DNA of 64,000 bases from Bacillota bacterium (lineage in GTDB: Bacteria > Sysuimicrobiota > Sysuimicrobiia > Sysuimicrobiales > Segetimicrobiaceae). The notes beneath the pieces were generated by a model. The model did no database searches and was not told the DNA's origin. It saw only the letters and a program-made list of their open reading frames with translations. The stretch is taken from assembly GCA_021324975.1 (NCBI GenBank), contig JAJPIA010000141.1, positions 25,568-89,567 on the forward strand, written 5' to 3'. A program made the translations under genes and the position numbers. Shown piece after piece: positions 35,366-44,860 of this stretch; positions within the stretch are counted from its first letter, which is position 1; each line of letters opens with the position of its first letter.

Positions 35366-36277
35366 GTGGCGCGGTCTCTCAATCCGTTCACGATGCCGGG
35401 GCAGTGGTACCGGGGCATGTTCCACTGTCACACGACCAACTCCGACGGGGCGCGGTCCGTCGTGGACGCGGTGCGATGGTATGCGGACCGCGACTATGAC
35501 GTGCTGGCGATCACGGATCACAATCAGCTGACGCAGGCCGCCCCGGCACCGGGAGCCCGGATGCTCGTCGTCCCGGGCACGGAAGTCGATGCCGGACAGT
35601 CGCGTCTGGGTGAGCCCTATCACCTGGTCGGCATCGGGCTCGCGGAGATGATCGACGTGCCCCGCGAGGTGGCGGCGCGTCACGGGCTGCCCGCGCAGAC
35701 CGTGATCGACCGCCTGCGGCGCGCCGGCGCCGTGGTCTTCGTCGCCCACCCCTACTGGAGCGGGCTGATCGTCGACGACCTCGTGGCGCTCGACGGCATT
35801 GCCGGGCTGGAGGTCTACAACACCAACACCGAGGTGGACGTCGCGAAGGGCGACGGGAGCGTGCAGTGGGACGATTGCCTCAGCGCGCGCAAGCCGATGT
35901 ACGGCGTGGCGAACGACGACACGCACTGGCGCATGGGCGACGCCGGCCGGGCCTGGACGATGCTTCGCGCCGACGGCCTGTCCCGCGCGTCGGTGACCGC
36001 GGCGCTTGCGTCCGGCGCGTTCTACGCCTCGACCGGCGCCGTCCTCGAGGACGTGGCCTTCGACGGCGAGACGGTGGTGGTCCGGATCGCCGAGCCCGGC
36101 GCCGCGGAGATCCGTTTTGTGTGCGACCGGCGCTGGGGCCGGCGGATCGCCGCCAACGGCGCACCGCTGCGCGAGGCGACGTTTGCGCTGCGGGGCCCCG
36201 AACGCTACCTGCGCGTTCAGGTCGTCGGTCCGGCCGGCGAGCGGGCCTGGACCAACCCGTTGTTCGTGGAGCAATAA
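35366..36277 (+). CDS. PHP-domain metallohydrolase (CehA/McbA-like)
   Basis: 303 residues from a GTG. PHP metal-binding motifs are present: RGMFHCHTTNSDG (HxH), VLAITDHNQL, VVPGTEVDAG, and VVFVAHPYWSG. Residues about 225-303 are a small beta domain. PHP enzymes hydrolyse phosphoesters using two or three metals. In this operon it may dephosphorylate or cleave glycerophospho compounds, as some PHP proteins do with cyclic glycerophosphodiesters; this is inference. It begins 44 bases after glpK. Confidence 0.88.
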   Translation: MARSLNPFTMPGQWYRGMFHCHTTNSDGARSVVDAVRWYADRDYDVLAITDHNQLTQAAPAPGARMLVVPGTEVDAGQSRLGEPYHLVGIGLAEMIDVPREVAARHGLPAQTVIDRLRRAGAVVFVAHPYWSGLIVDDLVALDGIAGLEVYNTNTEVDVAKGDGSVQWDDCLSARKPMYGVANDDTHWRMGDAGRAWTMLRADGLSRASVTAALASGAFYASTGAVLEDVAFDGETVVVRIAEPGAAEIRFVCDRRWGRRIAANGAPLREATFALRGPERYLRVQVVGPAGERAWTNPLFVEQ

Positions 36278-36330
36278 GCCCGGCGCCCCGACCCAGGACC
36301 GTCTCGCGGGCGGGCGAACGGAGAGACCGG

Positions 36331-38007
36331 ATGCGGTTCGCCACCTGGCTCGTCGACCTCGCGTACGATGCCCTCGCGCTCGCGGGCAACGCCTTGGCGC
36401 TCAGCCGCGGGCGGCCCGTGTACGTCCTCGTCGACCTCTCCGGCGAGTACCCGGAGTACCGGCCGCGCACTCCATGGTGGGTGCGGCGGCGGCCCGAGAG
36501 CCTGGAGGATCTTCGCGGCAGGTTGCGCGTGCTGGCCGCGGATCCCGCCGTGGCCGGCCTCGTCGTGACCGTCTCGGACCTGCGCGCGGGGCTGGCGACC
36601 GTGCAGAGCCTCCGGCGCGCGCTCGCGGGCGTGCGCGCCGCGGGCAAGCGGGTGATCGCGTACCTGCCGGAGGCGTCCACGCACATCTACTACACGGCCA
36701 GCGTCGCGGATGCGGTGATCATGCCGGAGAGCGGCACCTTGAACCTCGTTGGCCTCGCGCTCGAGGCCACGTTTCTCGGCGACGCGCTCGCGCGGCTCGG
36801 CGTCACCGGCGAGTTTGAGCAGATTGCCGAGTACAAGACCGCCGTGGAGCCGCTGGTTCGCGAGGCGATGCCGGCGCCGATGCGCGAAGCCCTGAACGCC
36901 GTGTTGGACTCCGTCTACGACGACATGACGGCCCGCATCGCCGAAGCGCGGCGGCTCACGCCTGCCGATCTCCGGCGCGCGGTGTGCGACGCGCCGCTCC
37001 CCGCGCGCGCGGCCCGCGACGCCGGGCTCATCGACGCGACGCTGTACGAGGACGAGCTCCCCGATTACCTGGCGGAAGGCAACCGGGTCCCCGCGCTCGT
37101 CCCGTGGGGGCTCGTGCGCCGTCGCCTGCGGCGGCCGCTTCGCCGGCTCGGCGCGGCCCCGGCGATTGGGGTGATCACCGTCCGCGGCCCGATCCACATG
37201 GGCGAAAGCCGTGTGCGGCCGCTCAGCCTGCCGCTGCCGTTTGGTGCCGGGGAGACCGCCGGGCACGCCACCGTCATCCGCGCCATTCGGGCGGCGGAGC
37301 ACGATCGCCGGTTCGGCGCCATCGTGCTCGCCGTCGACTCGCCCGGAGGATCCGCGCTGGCGTCGGATCTGATCTGGCGGGCGGTCGCGCGCGCGAACCG
37401 CGTCAAGCCGGTCGTTGCGTTCCTGGGCAACGTCGCCGCCTCCGGCGGTTACTACGTGGCCGCGGCGGCGCGCCGGATCGTCTGCCTGCCCGGCACGCTG
37501 ACCGGCTCGATCGGCGTCATCGGGGGCAAGTTCAACATCCGTCATCTAGCGGAGCGCGCCGGCGTCCACCGTGAGCTGCTGGCGCGCGGCGAGGCCGCGG
37601 CGCTGTTCTCGCCGTTCATGCCGTTCTCGGCGGCCGACCGGCGGCGTCTGCGCGCGCTGATGGAAGACATCTATGAGCGATTCGTGGCCCGGGTCGCCGA
37701 GGGACGGGCTCTCGCACCGGAGGCCGTGCGCGCCGTCGCCAGAGGCCGCGTGTGGACCGGCCGCCAGGCCCACGGCCACGGCCTCGTGGATCAACTCGGC
37801 GACTTCACCGACGCCCTGGACGCCGCCAAGCACCTGATGGGCGTCGCAGCCCCGCGCCGCGTGGCGGTGGTCCACGTCCGGGCCCCGAACGCCGTCTCCA
37901 TCTCACGTCCCATGGCCTCCGTGCGGCATCTCCTGACGCCCGGCCTCGCCGCGCTCCTCGAAGAGCCGATCCTGACGCTCCTTCCCTGGGAGATATCGAT
38001 CCGGTAG
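36331..38007 (+). CDS. sppA: signal peptide peptidase SppA, duplicated S49 type
   Basis: 558 residues from the ATG at 36331, chosen because the open frame upstream has no S49 character. The two tandem S49 halves match the long E. coli-like form. The catalytic Lys is in the first half (QIAEYKTAVEPLVREAMP) and the catalytic Ser in the second (GNVAASGGYYVAAAA), followed by LTGSIGVIGGKFN. It degrades cleaved signal peptides in the membrane. The usual strong N-terminal anchor is weak here (WLVDLAYDALALAGNALAL), so membrane attachment may be peripheral. Confidence 0.93.
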   Translation: MRFATWLVDLAYDALALAGNALALSRGRPVYVLVDLSGEYPEYRPRTPWWVRRRPESLEDLRGRLRVLAADPAVAGLVVTVSDLRAGLATVQSLRRALAGVRAAGKRVIAYLPEASTHIYYTASVADAVIMPESGTLNLVGLALEATFLGDALARLGVTGEFEQIAEYKTAVEPLVREAMPAPMREALNAVLDSVYDDMTARIAEARRLTPADLRRAVCDAPLPARAARDAGLIDATLYEDELPDYLAEGNRVPALVPWGLVRRRLRRPLRRLGAAPAIGVITVRGPIHMGESRVRPLSLPLPFGAGETAGHATVIRAIRAAEHDRRFGAIVLAVDSPGGSALASDLIWRAVARANRVKPVVAFLGNVAASGGYYVAAAARRIVCLPGTLTGSIGVIGGKFNIRHLAERAGVHRELLARGEAAALFSPFMPFSAADRRRLRALMEDIYERFVARVAEGRALAPEAVRAVARGRVWTGRQAHGHGLVDQLGDFTDALDAAKHLMGVAAPRRVAVVHVRAPNAVSISRPMASVRHLLTPGLAALLEEPILTLLPWEISIR

Positions 38008-38082
38008 CGTCGGGCGCTGTGCGCGTCATGCCCCCAGTCGACCATCCCAACGGCGCGATTCGCGGACAAGTCGAGCCGCGCA

Positions 38083-38781
38083 TTATGCCTCGCCGGCCGC
38101 GCGCGCGATCGCGTGGACGAACCGTTCCGTGATCGCCTCGGGCATGGTGATGGCCCGGCCCACGACCACCGCCCACGCGCCGGCCCGGAGCGCCGCCACG
38201 GCCTCCTCGGGATTCGTGATGCGGCCCTCGGCGACGACCGGCACCGCCACGTCGCGCACGAGCGCCCTCACAACGTCGAGGTCGGGGCCCGCCGTCTGGG
38301 CGCTGTGCGGCGTGTAGCCCGCCATCGTCGTTGCGACGAGGTCGGCGCCGCCGGCCGCCGCCGCGCGGCCTTCGTCCGGCGTCGATACGTCCGCCATGAC
38401 CGGGAGGCGGCACTCGATGTGGACACGCTCGATCAGCGCGGGGAGCGGATCCGCCGCCTCGTCCGCGTTGCGCTCTCGCGTGGCCTGGACGGCGATGATG
38501 TCCGCGCCGGCGTCGGCCAGGGCCCGCGCTTCCGCAAATGTCGGCGTGATGTACACGGTCCGGCCCCGCCGCTTGTACAGGCCGACGATCGGCACGTCGA
38601 CGACCCGCCGAACCGCCGCGACGTCGTCCGGCCCGTCGATCCTCACGCCCGCGGCGCCGCCGAGCACGGCGCAACGCGCGAGCGCGGCGATCACCGCGGG
38701 GTCGCGCAGCGGGCTGCCGGGCAGCGCCTGGCAGGAGACGATCAGCTTGCGGTGCAACTGTTCCCGCCACCCCGACGTCAC
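38083..38781 (-). CDS. nanE: N-acylglucosamine-6-phosphate 2-epimerase (ManNAc-6-P epimerase)
   Basis: 232 residues from the GTG at 38781, which overlaps the kinase stop by four bases; a start at 38814 would overlap by 37. TIM-barrel motifs of NanE are clear: LIVSCQALPGSPL, VGLYKRRGRTVYITP, LADAGADIIAVQATRE, VMADVSTPDEGRAA and VVAEGRITNPEEA. It converts ManNAc-6-P to GlcNAc-6-P, feeding NagA (48163). Last gene of the kinase-epimerase pair. Confidence 0.93.
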   Translation of the reverse strand: MTSGWREQLHRKLIVSCQALPGSPLRDPAVIAALARCAVLGGAAGVRIDGPDDVAAVRRVVDVPIVGLYKRRGRTVYITPTFAEARALADAGADIIAVQATRERNADEAADPLPALIERVHIECRLPVMADVSTPDEGRAAAAGGADLVATTMAGYTPHSAQTAGPDLDVVRALVRDVAVPVVAEGRITNPEEAVAALRAGAWAVVVGRAITMPEAITERFVHAIARAAGEA

Positions 38782-39779
38782 GACGGCCGCTCCTCGGCGG
38801 CGCGGAGCGCCCACGTGGCGGCGAGCAGCGCGAGGCGCTCCGGGGTCGGCGTCACGTCCGCGGCCCGCAGCGCCAGGAGCAGCGCACCTGCCGCGGGCTC
38901 GTACCGAGGCGGCACCACGGCGGCACCCGGGATCTGCGCCGCGAGGGCGAGACGGAACGGCTCGAGCACAATCGCGCCGGCGTCGAACACCCCGCCGACG
39001 GGCGCGACCGCGGTCGCGCCGTCGGGCCAGTCGAGGCGGCGGATCACGGCCACGGCCAATGCCGCCAGCGACGCGGCGGCGTGCTCCACGAGACCGCGGG
39101 CCACCTGGTCACCCGCCGCCGCCGCCGCGGTCACGGCGTGCGCCAGACGAGCGATTTGGCGCCGTTCCAGCTGTCCGGCGTAGTAGGCGATCGGGATGGC
39201 CTCCAGGTCCATGCCCGCCACGGTCGGGATTCGCGCGGTGAGCGCGGTCGCGGGTCCGCTGCCGTCGACGGCATGGAGGGCCGCGTGCACCGCGCCACGG
39301 CCGAGGGCAAACGCGCTGCCGTCGTCGCCAAATAGGTATCCCCAGCCGCCGGCGCGCGTGTCGACGCCTCGTGCATCGCGGCCGAGGGCCACGGAGCCCG
39401 TGCCGGCGATCACCGCTACGCCCGGACCGCCGGCGAGCGCGCCCGTGAGCGCGATCCGGGCGTCGTTGTCCACGCCGATCACGCGCGCCCGCAGCACGTC
39501 GCGCACGACTTCCTCGAACGCGCGGGAGCGCTCGGTGTTGGCGTTGATGCCCGTCATGCCGAACTGCGCCGCGCGAAACTCGACGTCGCCGATCCGGGCC
39601 GCCCGTAGCGCGGCGGCGAGCGCCGTCGCGACGGCCTCGCGCGCTCGCGCGCGGCCGCCCGGGGCCAAGATGTGGTTGCTGGGACCACCGCGACCGATGC
39701 CGAGCACCGCGCCGTCGATCGTGGCCACCGCGCAGAGCGTACTCGATGCCCCGCCGTCGACTCCGAGCACATACTCCAT
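38778..39779 (-). CDS. N-acetylglucosamine kinase-like protein, BadF/BadG/BcrA/BcrD ATPase family
   Basis: 333 residues. ASKHA phosphate-binding motifs: VLGVDGGASSTLCAVATIDG at the N-terminus, VIGVDNDARIALTGAL, GVAVIAGTGSVALG and a GGWGYLFGDDGSAFALG segment, all typical of bacterial GlcNAc/GlcN kinases of this family. It phosphorylates GlcNAc, possibly MurNAc or ManNAc, to the 6-phosphate. Coupled to nanE by a GTGA overlap. A gap of 523 bases separates it from the serine hydrolase upstream, so it may have its own promoter. Confidence 0.88.
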   Translation of the reverse strand: MEYVLGVDGGASSTLCAVATIDGAVLGIGRGGPSNHILAPGGRARAREAVATALAAALRAARIGDVEFRAAQFGMTGINANTERSRAFEEVVRDVLRARVIGVDNDARIALTGALAGGPGVAVIAGTGSVALGRDARGVDTRAGGWGYLFGDDGSAFALGRGAVHAALHAVDGSGPATALTARIPTVAGMDLEAIPIAYYAGQLERRQIARLAHAVTAAAAAGDQVARGLVEHAAASLAALAVAVIRRLDWPDGATAVAPVGGVFDAGAIVLEPFRLALAAQIPGAAVVPPRYEPAAGALLLALRAADVTPTPERLALLAATWALRAAEERPS

Positions 39780-40302
39780 ACCACGGCTCCGTTTCGCAGG
39801 CGCGTCGCGCGGGTCCTCCGCGCCGCGGCCCTATCCGCACCACAGGAGATCCCGCCGCCTGTCATCGAGATGTCACGATCGGGCGGTACCCCTAATGTGA
39901 GGAAGTAGCGCCGCGCGCGTGGGCCGCGGCGCCCGTGAGGGAGGGCGCGGAGCGGTGGCCGCGAACGCATGCGGCGAGCTCCTGAACGTTACGCGGCGTT
40001 CATAGGTTCTTCAAGCCGCCGGAGTATGAAGGAAGTCGAGCGCGCCGCTCGACCCGGCAAGACCACCCACGGAGATGTTCGATGACGCCGACTGCGAGGT
40101 CCCGAACGCTCGGGCTGCGGTGGCAGCGGTTCCTGCCATTCGTCTACCTGCCTGGTGGCCGGCCGCCCCGGCGCCGCGGCGCCCGCGTGCCGGCGGCACA
40201 ACTGGCGTGCCACGGGGGGTGCGGTGGTGCGCCGTAGCGGTCGTTGCCTGACCTCGGCCACGCCGCCGTGACCGCGTGGCGGCGCCGGGCGGATACAGGC
40301 AC
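39780..40302. other. intergenic region without a supported gene
   Basis: Lies between the serine-hydrolase stop (40303) and the kinase start (39779), both on the minus strand. It contains a perfect 14-base palindrome (GGCGCCGCGGCGCC, 40170-40183). A 51-codon plus-strand frame from 40082 lacks a ribosome site and family similarity. It presumably holds the kinase promoter, but I see no clear -35/-10 pair. Confidence 0.5.
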
Positions 40303-41445
40303 CTACGCGGGCGGGCGGGGGAGCAGGGCGCGGGCCACCGCCTCGGCGATGCGTGGGCGCAATGCCAGGATCTCTGTGCGGTCGCGTCCCAGATGGATCG
40401 CATTGGCGAGCAGCGCGATCGCCAGATCGTGCTCCGGATCGATGGCGAGCGCGGTGCCGGTGAAGCCCGTGTGGCCGTAGGCACGCGCCGACAACGCGCC
40501 GCCCCACCAGCCCTGCGTCCCGGTGAGGGCCCAGCCGAGTCCCCGCACCGTGTCGCCGGCGGTCTGCGGCGTCGTAGCCTCCGCAACCATTTCTGGACTC
40601 AGCACACGCGAGCCCGGACCGCAGCCTCGCGCGAGCCACATGCGCGCGTACTCGATGAGGTCGCCGGCCGTCCCGAACAGCCCCGCGTGTCCGGACACCC
40701 CGCCCATCGCGTGAGCATTGCCGTCGTGGACCTCGCCCCAGACCAGCGTCGTGCGCCACAGGTGGTGGCGGCGCGCGGGCTCGATGGTGGGGCGCTCCCG
40801 CGTGGACGCCGCCATCTGCTGCTCGATCTCCGTGCCGTCTTCGGTAGGCGCCACGCGTGCGCGGAGCGCCGCCGGCGGACGGTAGCGCGTGTCACGCATC
40901 GCGAGCGGCTCAAACACGCGGCGGCAAGCCGCGTCGTCGATCGCCTGGCCGAGCGCCCGCCGCGCAACCTCGCCAAGGAGAATAAATCCGATGTCGCTAT
41001 ACACCACGCGCATTCCCGGTGGCGCCTCGATCGGCGTGGTAGCGGCCCGAGCAACGATCGCCTCGTAGCCCTCGGCCTCGAGATAGAACGGGATCCACGC
41101 CGGCAGGCCCGAGGTGTGAGCGAGCAGGTGCCGGACCGTGACCTCCCGGTGCGGGAACTCCGGCAGGTGCCGGACGACGGGATTGTCGAGGCCGAGCCGG
41201 CGCTGCATCGCCGCCTTCAAGATCAACGGTGTGGTGGCCACTACCTTGGTCAGGGAGGCGAGATCGTAGATCGTCGCCGTGGTCGCGGGCCGGGGCGCCG
41301 GCCGGTGGGCGGCGAACCCCACGGCGTGCTGCAGCACGATCTCACCCCGGTAGAGCACGGCGAGCACGGCGCCTGGGTACGCCCGCCCGACGCCGCCCGC
41401 GAGGAGGCCGAGCGCCGGGCCAAACGCTCTCGCCGCGGCGCTCAT
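40303..41445 (-). CDS. serine hydrolase of the beta-lactamase class C/AmpH-like family
   Basis: 380 residues from the ATG at 41445, which overlaps the anmK stop (ATGA). Penicillin-recognising motifs are present: SLTK (in YDLASLTKVVATTP, nucleophile Ser), YSD (in VVYSDIGFILLG) and HTG (in YGHTGFTGTAL), plus LLAHTSGLPAW. It has no signal peptide. Family members are DD-carboxypeptidases, peptide amidases or esterases. The position in a murein-recycling operon suggests a role in trimming muropeptides in the cytoplasm; this is inference. Confidence 0.88.
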   Translation of the reverse strand: MSAAARAFGPALGLLAGGVGRAYPGAVLAVLYRGEIVLQHAVGFAAHRPAPRPATTATIYDLASLTKVVATTPLILKAAMQRRLGLDNPVVRHLPEFPHREVTVRHLLAHTSGLPAWIPFYLEAEGYEAIVARAATTPIEAPPGMRVVYSDIGFILLGEVARRALGQAIDDAACRRVFEPLAMRDTRYRPPAALRARVAPTEDGTEIEQQMAASTRERPTIEPARRHHLWRTTLVWGEVHDGNAHAMGGVSGHAGLFGTAGDLIEYARMWLARGCGPGSRVLSPEMVAEATTPQTAGDTVRGLGWALTGTQGWWGGALSARAYGHTGFTGTALAIDPEHDLAIALLANAIHLGRDRTEILALRPRIAEAVARALLPRPPA

Positions 41446-42842
41446 GCCCGGCTCCGAGCGGCACGCCCGAGCGCCGCGGGCGGCGGCCACGTCCACTTCC
41501 CGAGGAGCGATGCGTGCCGCGCGCCGGTGACGCGGGGGAGGTTGCCCGCGATGCCCATCACCGTCGCGTGTCCCAGCAGCGCGAACGCCACGGCTTCCTT
41601 GGCGCCCGACGGCACGCCGAACTCATCGATCCGCCGCAGGCGAATGGGCGCGATATCCCGCGCGAGGCGCCGCATCAGCACCGCGTTATGAACGCCGCCG
41701 CCCGCGGCGACGAGGTCGACGATGGCGTGACGCGGCAGGACGTACCGTCTGATGTTCAGGCTCACGGCATCCGCCGCGAACGCGGTTGCCGTCGCGATGA
41801 GATCGTCCGGGCCGAGACGGCGCCATCGGGCGAGCAGCGCGCGCAGGAACGGCTGACCGAACTGCTCGTGCCCGGCCGTCTTCGGAGGCGGGGCGGTGAC
41901 GAAGGGATGGTCGAGCAGTTCCCTGAGCAACGCGTCGTGCACCCGGCCGCGCGCGGCGCGTCTCCCGCCGCGGTCGAAGGTCTCGGCGCCGCGGGTGAAG
42001 TGTCGCACCAGCCCGTCGATGACCATATTCGCGGGCCCGCAGTCGAACGCGACCACGTCGGCGCGGCGGACGCCCGCCGGCAGGACCGTCAGGTTTGAGA
42101 TCCCGCCGAGGTTGAGCGCGATCCGACCGGCCGGCGCCGCCAGCAGCGCGAGGTCGGCGTACGGCACCAGCGGCGCGGCCTGGCCCCCCGCGGCAATATC
42201 GGCGGCCCGAAAGTCGGCAACGACCGGACGGCCCGTGCGCTCCGCGATGACCGCCGCTTCGGCGAGCTGCAACGTGGCCGCGCGCCCCCACCGATCGGCG
42301 GCGTCCGGCACGCCCACGTGGGCGACGGTCTGCCCGTGGGAAGCGATGAGATCGACGCTGCTCACCGGCCGGCCGGCGCCCCGGGCGACGGCGGCGGCGG
42401 CGGCGGCAAAGTACTCCCCAAGCAGGTAATGGAGCGAGGCGATCTGCTGCGTGGTGGCGGGCTGCGTCGCCACGTCCAGCACGCGCCGGCGCACCTCAGC
42501 GGGGTAGGGCACCGTCGTGTGCGCCAGGAGCCGTATGCACGGCGGCCACGGCTCCGCTTCGCGGCGGCCGGGTGCCGGGGTGCGGCCGCGCCCTCCCGCG
42601 CCGCGGTCGGTGATCTCGACGAGGGCCGCGGCCACGCCGTCGGCGCTCGTCCCCGAGATCAGGCCGATGATGTGTTTCGTCCGCTTCCCGCGGATCGTCT
42701 CTAAGGCGCGCGATGCGGCCGCGAGGTGGGGATCCGAAGCCGCGCCGGTGAGGCTCGACGCGGCCGCATCGTGCCGGTTAGGCAACGCGGGTCCCCCACG
42801 AGGTCTCCGCGTCACGGGTCCCCCGCGACGTCCGCGCCTCAC
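41442..42842 (-). CDS. anmK: anhydro-N-acetylmuramic acid kinase
   Basis: 466 residues from a GTG that overlaps the murQ stop (GTGA). Homology begins at about residue 57 (KHIIGLISGTSADGVAAALVEI) and continues through VDLIASHGQTVAHVG, LNLGGISNLTVLPAG, VAFDCGPANMVIDGLV and VAAGGGVHNAVLM. The family is usually 360-390 residues, so about 55 N-terminal residues are extra; either a later start is used or the tail is unstructured. It opens the 1,6-anhydro ring and phosphorylates MurNAc to MurNAc-6-P, the substrate of MurQ. Confidence 0.94.
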   Translation of the reverse strand: MRRGRRGGPVTRRPRGGPALPNRHDAAASSLTGAASDPHLAAASRALETIRGKRTKHIIGLISGTSADGVAAALVEITDRGAGGRGRTPAPGRREAEPWPPCIRLLAHTTVPYPAEVRRRVLDVATQPATTQQIASLHYLLGEYFAAAAAAVARGAGRPVSSVDLIASHGQTVAHVGVPDAADRWGRAATLQLAEAAVIAERTGRPVVADFRAADIAAGGQAAPLVPYADLALLAAPAGRIALNLGGISNLTVLPAGVRRADVVAFDCGPANMVIDGLVRHFTRGAETFDRGGRRAARGRVHDALLRELLDHPFVTAPPPKTAGHEQFGQPFLRALLARWRRLGPDDLIATATAFAADAVSLNIRRYVLPRHAIVDLVAAGGGVHNAVLMRRLARDIAPIRLRRIDEFGVPSGAKEAVAFALLGHATVMGIAGNLPRVTGARHASLLGKWTWPPPAALGRAARSRA

Positions 42843-43744
42843 CGGTCCACCCGCCCGACTGCCGCCCGAACGCTCCCGGCCTCGCGCAGCGCGCGGGCGG
42901 CGGTTTCTGGATCGAGGCCGCGTGCGAGCATGACGATGGCGACCGGGACCCGCCCGCCCGCGCGCCCGAGCGCGTCCGCCGCCGCGGCGGCACCGGCTCC
43001 GGTCGCGGCCGAGACGATGCGCAGCGCCCGGCGGCGCAGTTTTTCGTTGGTCGCCTCCATGTCGATCATCAGGTTTCCGTAGACCTTGCCGAGCTGCACC
43101 ATCGTCAGCGTGCTCAACATGTTCAGTACGAGCTTCTGCGCCGTGCCCGCCTTGAGCCGCGTGCTGCCGGCGATGACCTCCGGGCCCACCAGCGGCGCGA
43201 TCGTGAGCGCGCAGGCCGCTTCGAGCGAGGACCCAGGCGAGCAGGCGATGCCGATCGTGACCGCACCGCGCTCGCCGGCACGCCGCACGGCTCCCAGGAC
43301 AAACGGCGTCTCACCGCTCGCGGCAACCCCCACGACGGCGTCGGACGGGCGCACCCCGAGCGCGTCCATCTCCCGCGCTCCCCACGCGGCGTCGTCCTCG
43401 GCGCCTTCGGCCGCGCGGAGCATCGCCCCGGGCCCGCCCGCGATGACGGCTTGCACCAGGTCAGGCGGCGTGCCGAACGTCGGCGGGCACTCGGCCGCGT
43501 CCAGCACGGCCAGGCGGCCGCTCGTGCCCGCGCCGACATAGACGAGGCGGCCGCCACGCCGTAGCGCCTGCGTGATGCGGAGTACCGCCTCGGCGATCTG
43601 CGGCAGGGTCGCCGCCACGGCGTCGGGAACCAGCCGGTCTTCGTCGTTCATGAGCCGGGCCTGCTCGATGACCGGCAGCAGGTCGAGCGTCCGGGTCCGT
43701 TCGTTGACCGACTCGGTTAGGGGTTCACGCGAAGACGATGTCAT
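42839..43744 (-). CDS. murQ: N-acetylmuramic acid 6-phosphate etherase
   Basis: 301 residues, normal length. SIS-fold motifs: LVYVGAGTSGRLAVLDAAECPPTFG, VAASGETPFVLGAVRRA, GSTRLKAGTAQKLVLNMLST and MIDMEATNEKLRRRALRIV. It removes D-lactate from MurNAc-6-P to give GlcNAc-6-P. The ATG at 43744 follows a GGAGG ribosome site. It starts a tightly coupled murQ-anmK-serine hydrolase block, 204 bases downstream of the peptide importer genes on the same strand. Confidence 0.95.
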   Translation of the reverse strand: MTSSSREPLTESVNERTRTLDLLPVIEQARLMNDEDRLVPDAVAATLPQIAEAVLRITQALRRGGRLVYVGAGTSGRLAVLDAAECPPTFGTPPDLVQAVIAGGPGAMLRAAEGAEDDAAWGAREMDALGVRPSDAVVGVAASGETPFVLGAVRRAGERGAVTIGIACSPGSSLEAACALTIAPLVGPEVIAGSTRLKAGTAQKLVLNMLSTLTMVQLGKVYGNLMIDMEATNEKLRRRALRIVSAATGAGAAAAADALGRAGGRVPVAIVMLARGLDPETAARALREAGSVRAAVGRVDR

Positions 43745-43948
43745 GCGGCCTCCGTGCCGCCGTTCGACGTGAGTGCTCGCCGAGGTGGTTCGAATGCGTG
43801 CAGGCGTTCCGCGCGCACATCGTTCGGCCGCGTCCGTCCGGCGTCTCGCGCTTCGCGGGCTGCGGCATTCTCGGGTGGCGTGCGCCCGGATCGCGGCCCC
43901 GGCGACGCGCCGGGTGTGCGGCGTCCACGGTCCCCACCCGGGCCCGGA

Positions 43949-44860
43949 TCATAGGTGGAGGCGCGGATCCAGCACGTCCCGCAGTCCGTCCCCGAGCAGG
44001 TTGAACCCGAGCACGATGAGGGAGATCGCCACGCCCGGAAACACCGCGGTCCACGGCGCGATCGTCATGAACCGCCGGGCCTCGGCGAGCATGTTGCCCC
44101 AGGACGGCGTCGGCGGTTGCGTACCGAGCCCGAGGAAGCTCAGCGCCGATTCGGTCAGGATCGCGAAGGAGAGACTCAACGACGTCTGCACGATGATCGG
44201 CGCCAGGATGTTGGGCACGATGTGGTGCAGCAGGATGCGCGGGACGCCGGCGCCTTGCGCCCGTGCCGCCTCCACGTACTCGATGCCGCGCGCCTGGAGC
44301 ACGCTGCCCCGCGTCACGCGCGCGAACTGCGGCGTGTACACGATGCCGATCGCGGCGACGAGCACGGGGGGCGTCGTCCCCGCCACGGCCATGATCGCGA
44401 TGGCGAGCAGGACCGCGGGAAACGCGAAGACGACATCCATCGTCCGCATCAGCACGCTGTCAAGCGCGCCGCCGTAGTATCCGCTCAGGACGCCGATCGT
44501 CCCCCCGGCACCGAGGGCAAACGCCACGGAGGCGAACGAGACGCCGAGCGAGACGCGGGAGCCGTACAGGAGCCGGCTCAGGATGTCGCGGCCGAACTGG
44601 TCCGTGCCAAACGGATGCCCGGCGCCTGGCCGAGCCAGCAGCGCGGTCGGGGTCATCGCGGCGGGGTCGGCCGGGGCGAACAGCGGTGCGCCGGCCGCCG
44701 CCACGAGATACGCGACGACGATGACCGAGCCCGCGACGGCCGCCGGGGTGCGGGCCAGCGCCCAGGCGCGCGATGGACGGCGGCGGGGAGCGGTGCCGCC
44801 CATCGCACGGCCCTGGCGTGCCGTGGCAAGCGCCGGCTTCGGTGCGGGGGCGGTGCTCAA
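43949..44860 (-). CDS. peptide ABC transporter permease, DppC/OppC-like
   Basis: 303 residues from a TTG that overlaps the upstream stop (TTGA), or 284 from the ATG at 44803. It starts with an N-terminal helix (GSVIVVAYLVAAAGAPLFAP), then the DppC pattern GHPFGTDQFGRDILSRLLYGSRVSLGV and an EAA loop (IEYVEAARAQGAGVPRILLHHIVPN). The C-terminus FNLLGDGLRDVLDPRL is canonical. It forms the channel with the DppB-like protein. The context suggests import of cell-wall peptides or muropeptides, which the sequence itself does not show. No DppD/DppF ATPases follow. Confidence 0.92.
   Translation of the reverse strand: MSTAPAPKPALATARQGRAMGGTAPRRRPSRAWALARTPAAVAGSVIVVAYLVAAAGAPLFAPADPAAMTPTALLARPGAGHPFGTDQFGRDILSRLLYGSRVSLGVSFASVAFALGAGGTIGVLSGYYGGALDSVLMRTMDVVFAFPAVLLAIAIMAVAGTTPPVLVAAIGIVYTPQFARVTRGSVLQARGIEYVEAARAQGAGVPRILLHHIVPNILAPIIVQTSLSLSFAILTESALSFLGLGTQPPTPSWGNMLAEARRFMTIAPWTAVFPGVAISLIVLGFNLLGDGLRDVLDPRLHL

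Noticed and set aside
40082..40237. 51-codon plus-strand frame in the 39780-40302 gap
   Set aside because: Arg/Pro/Gly-rich, no ribosome site, no family similarity; probably random in GC-rich DNA.
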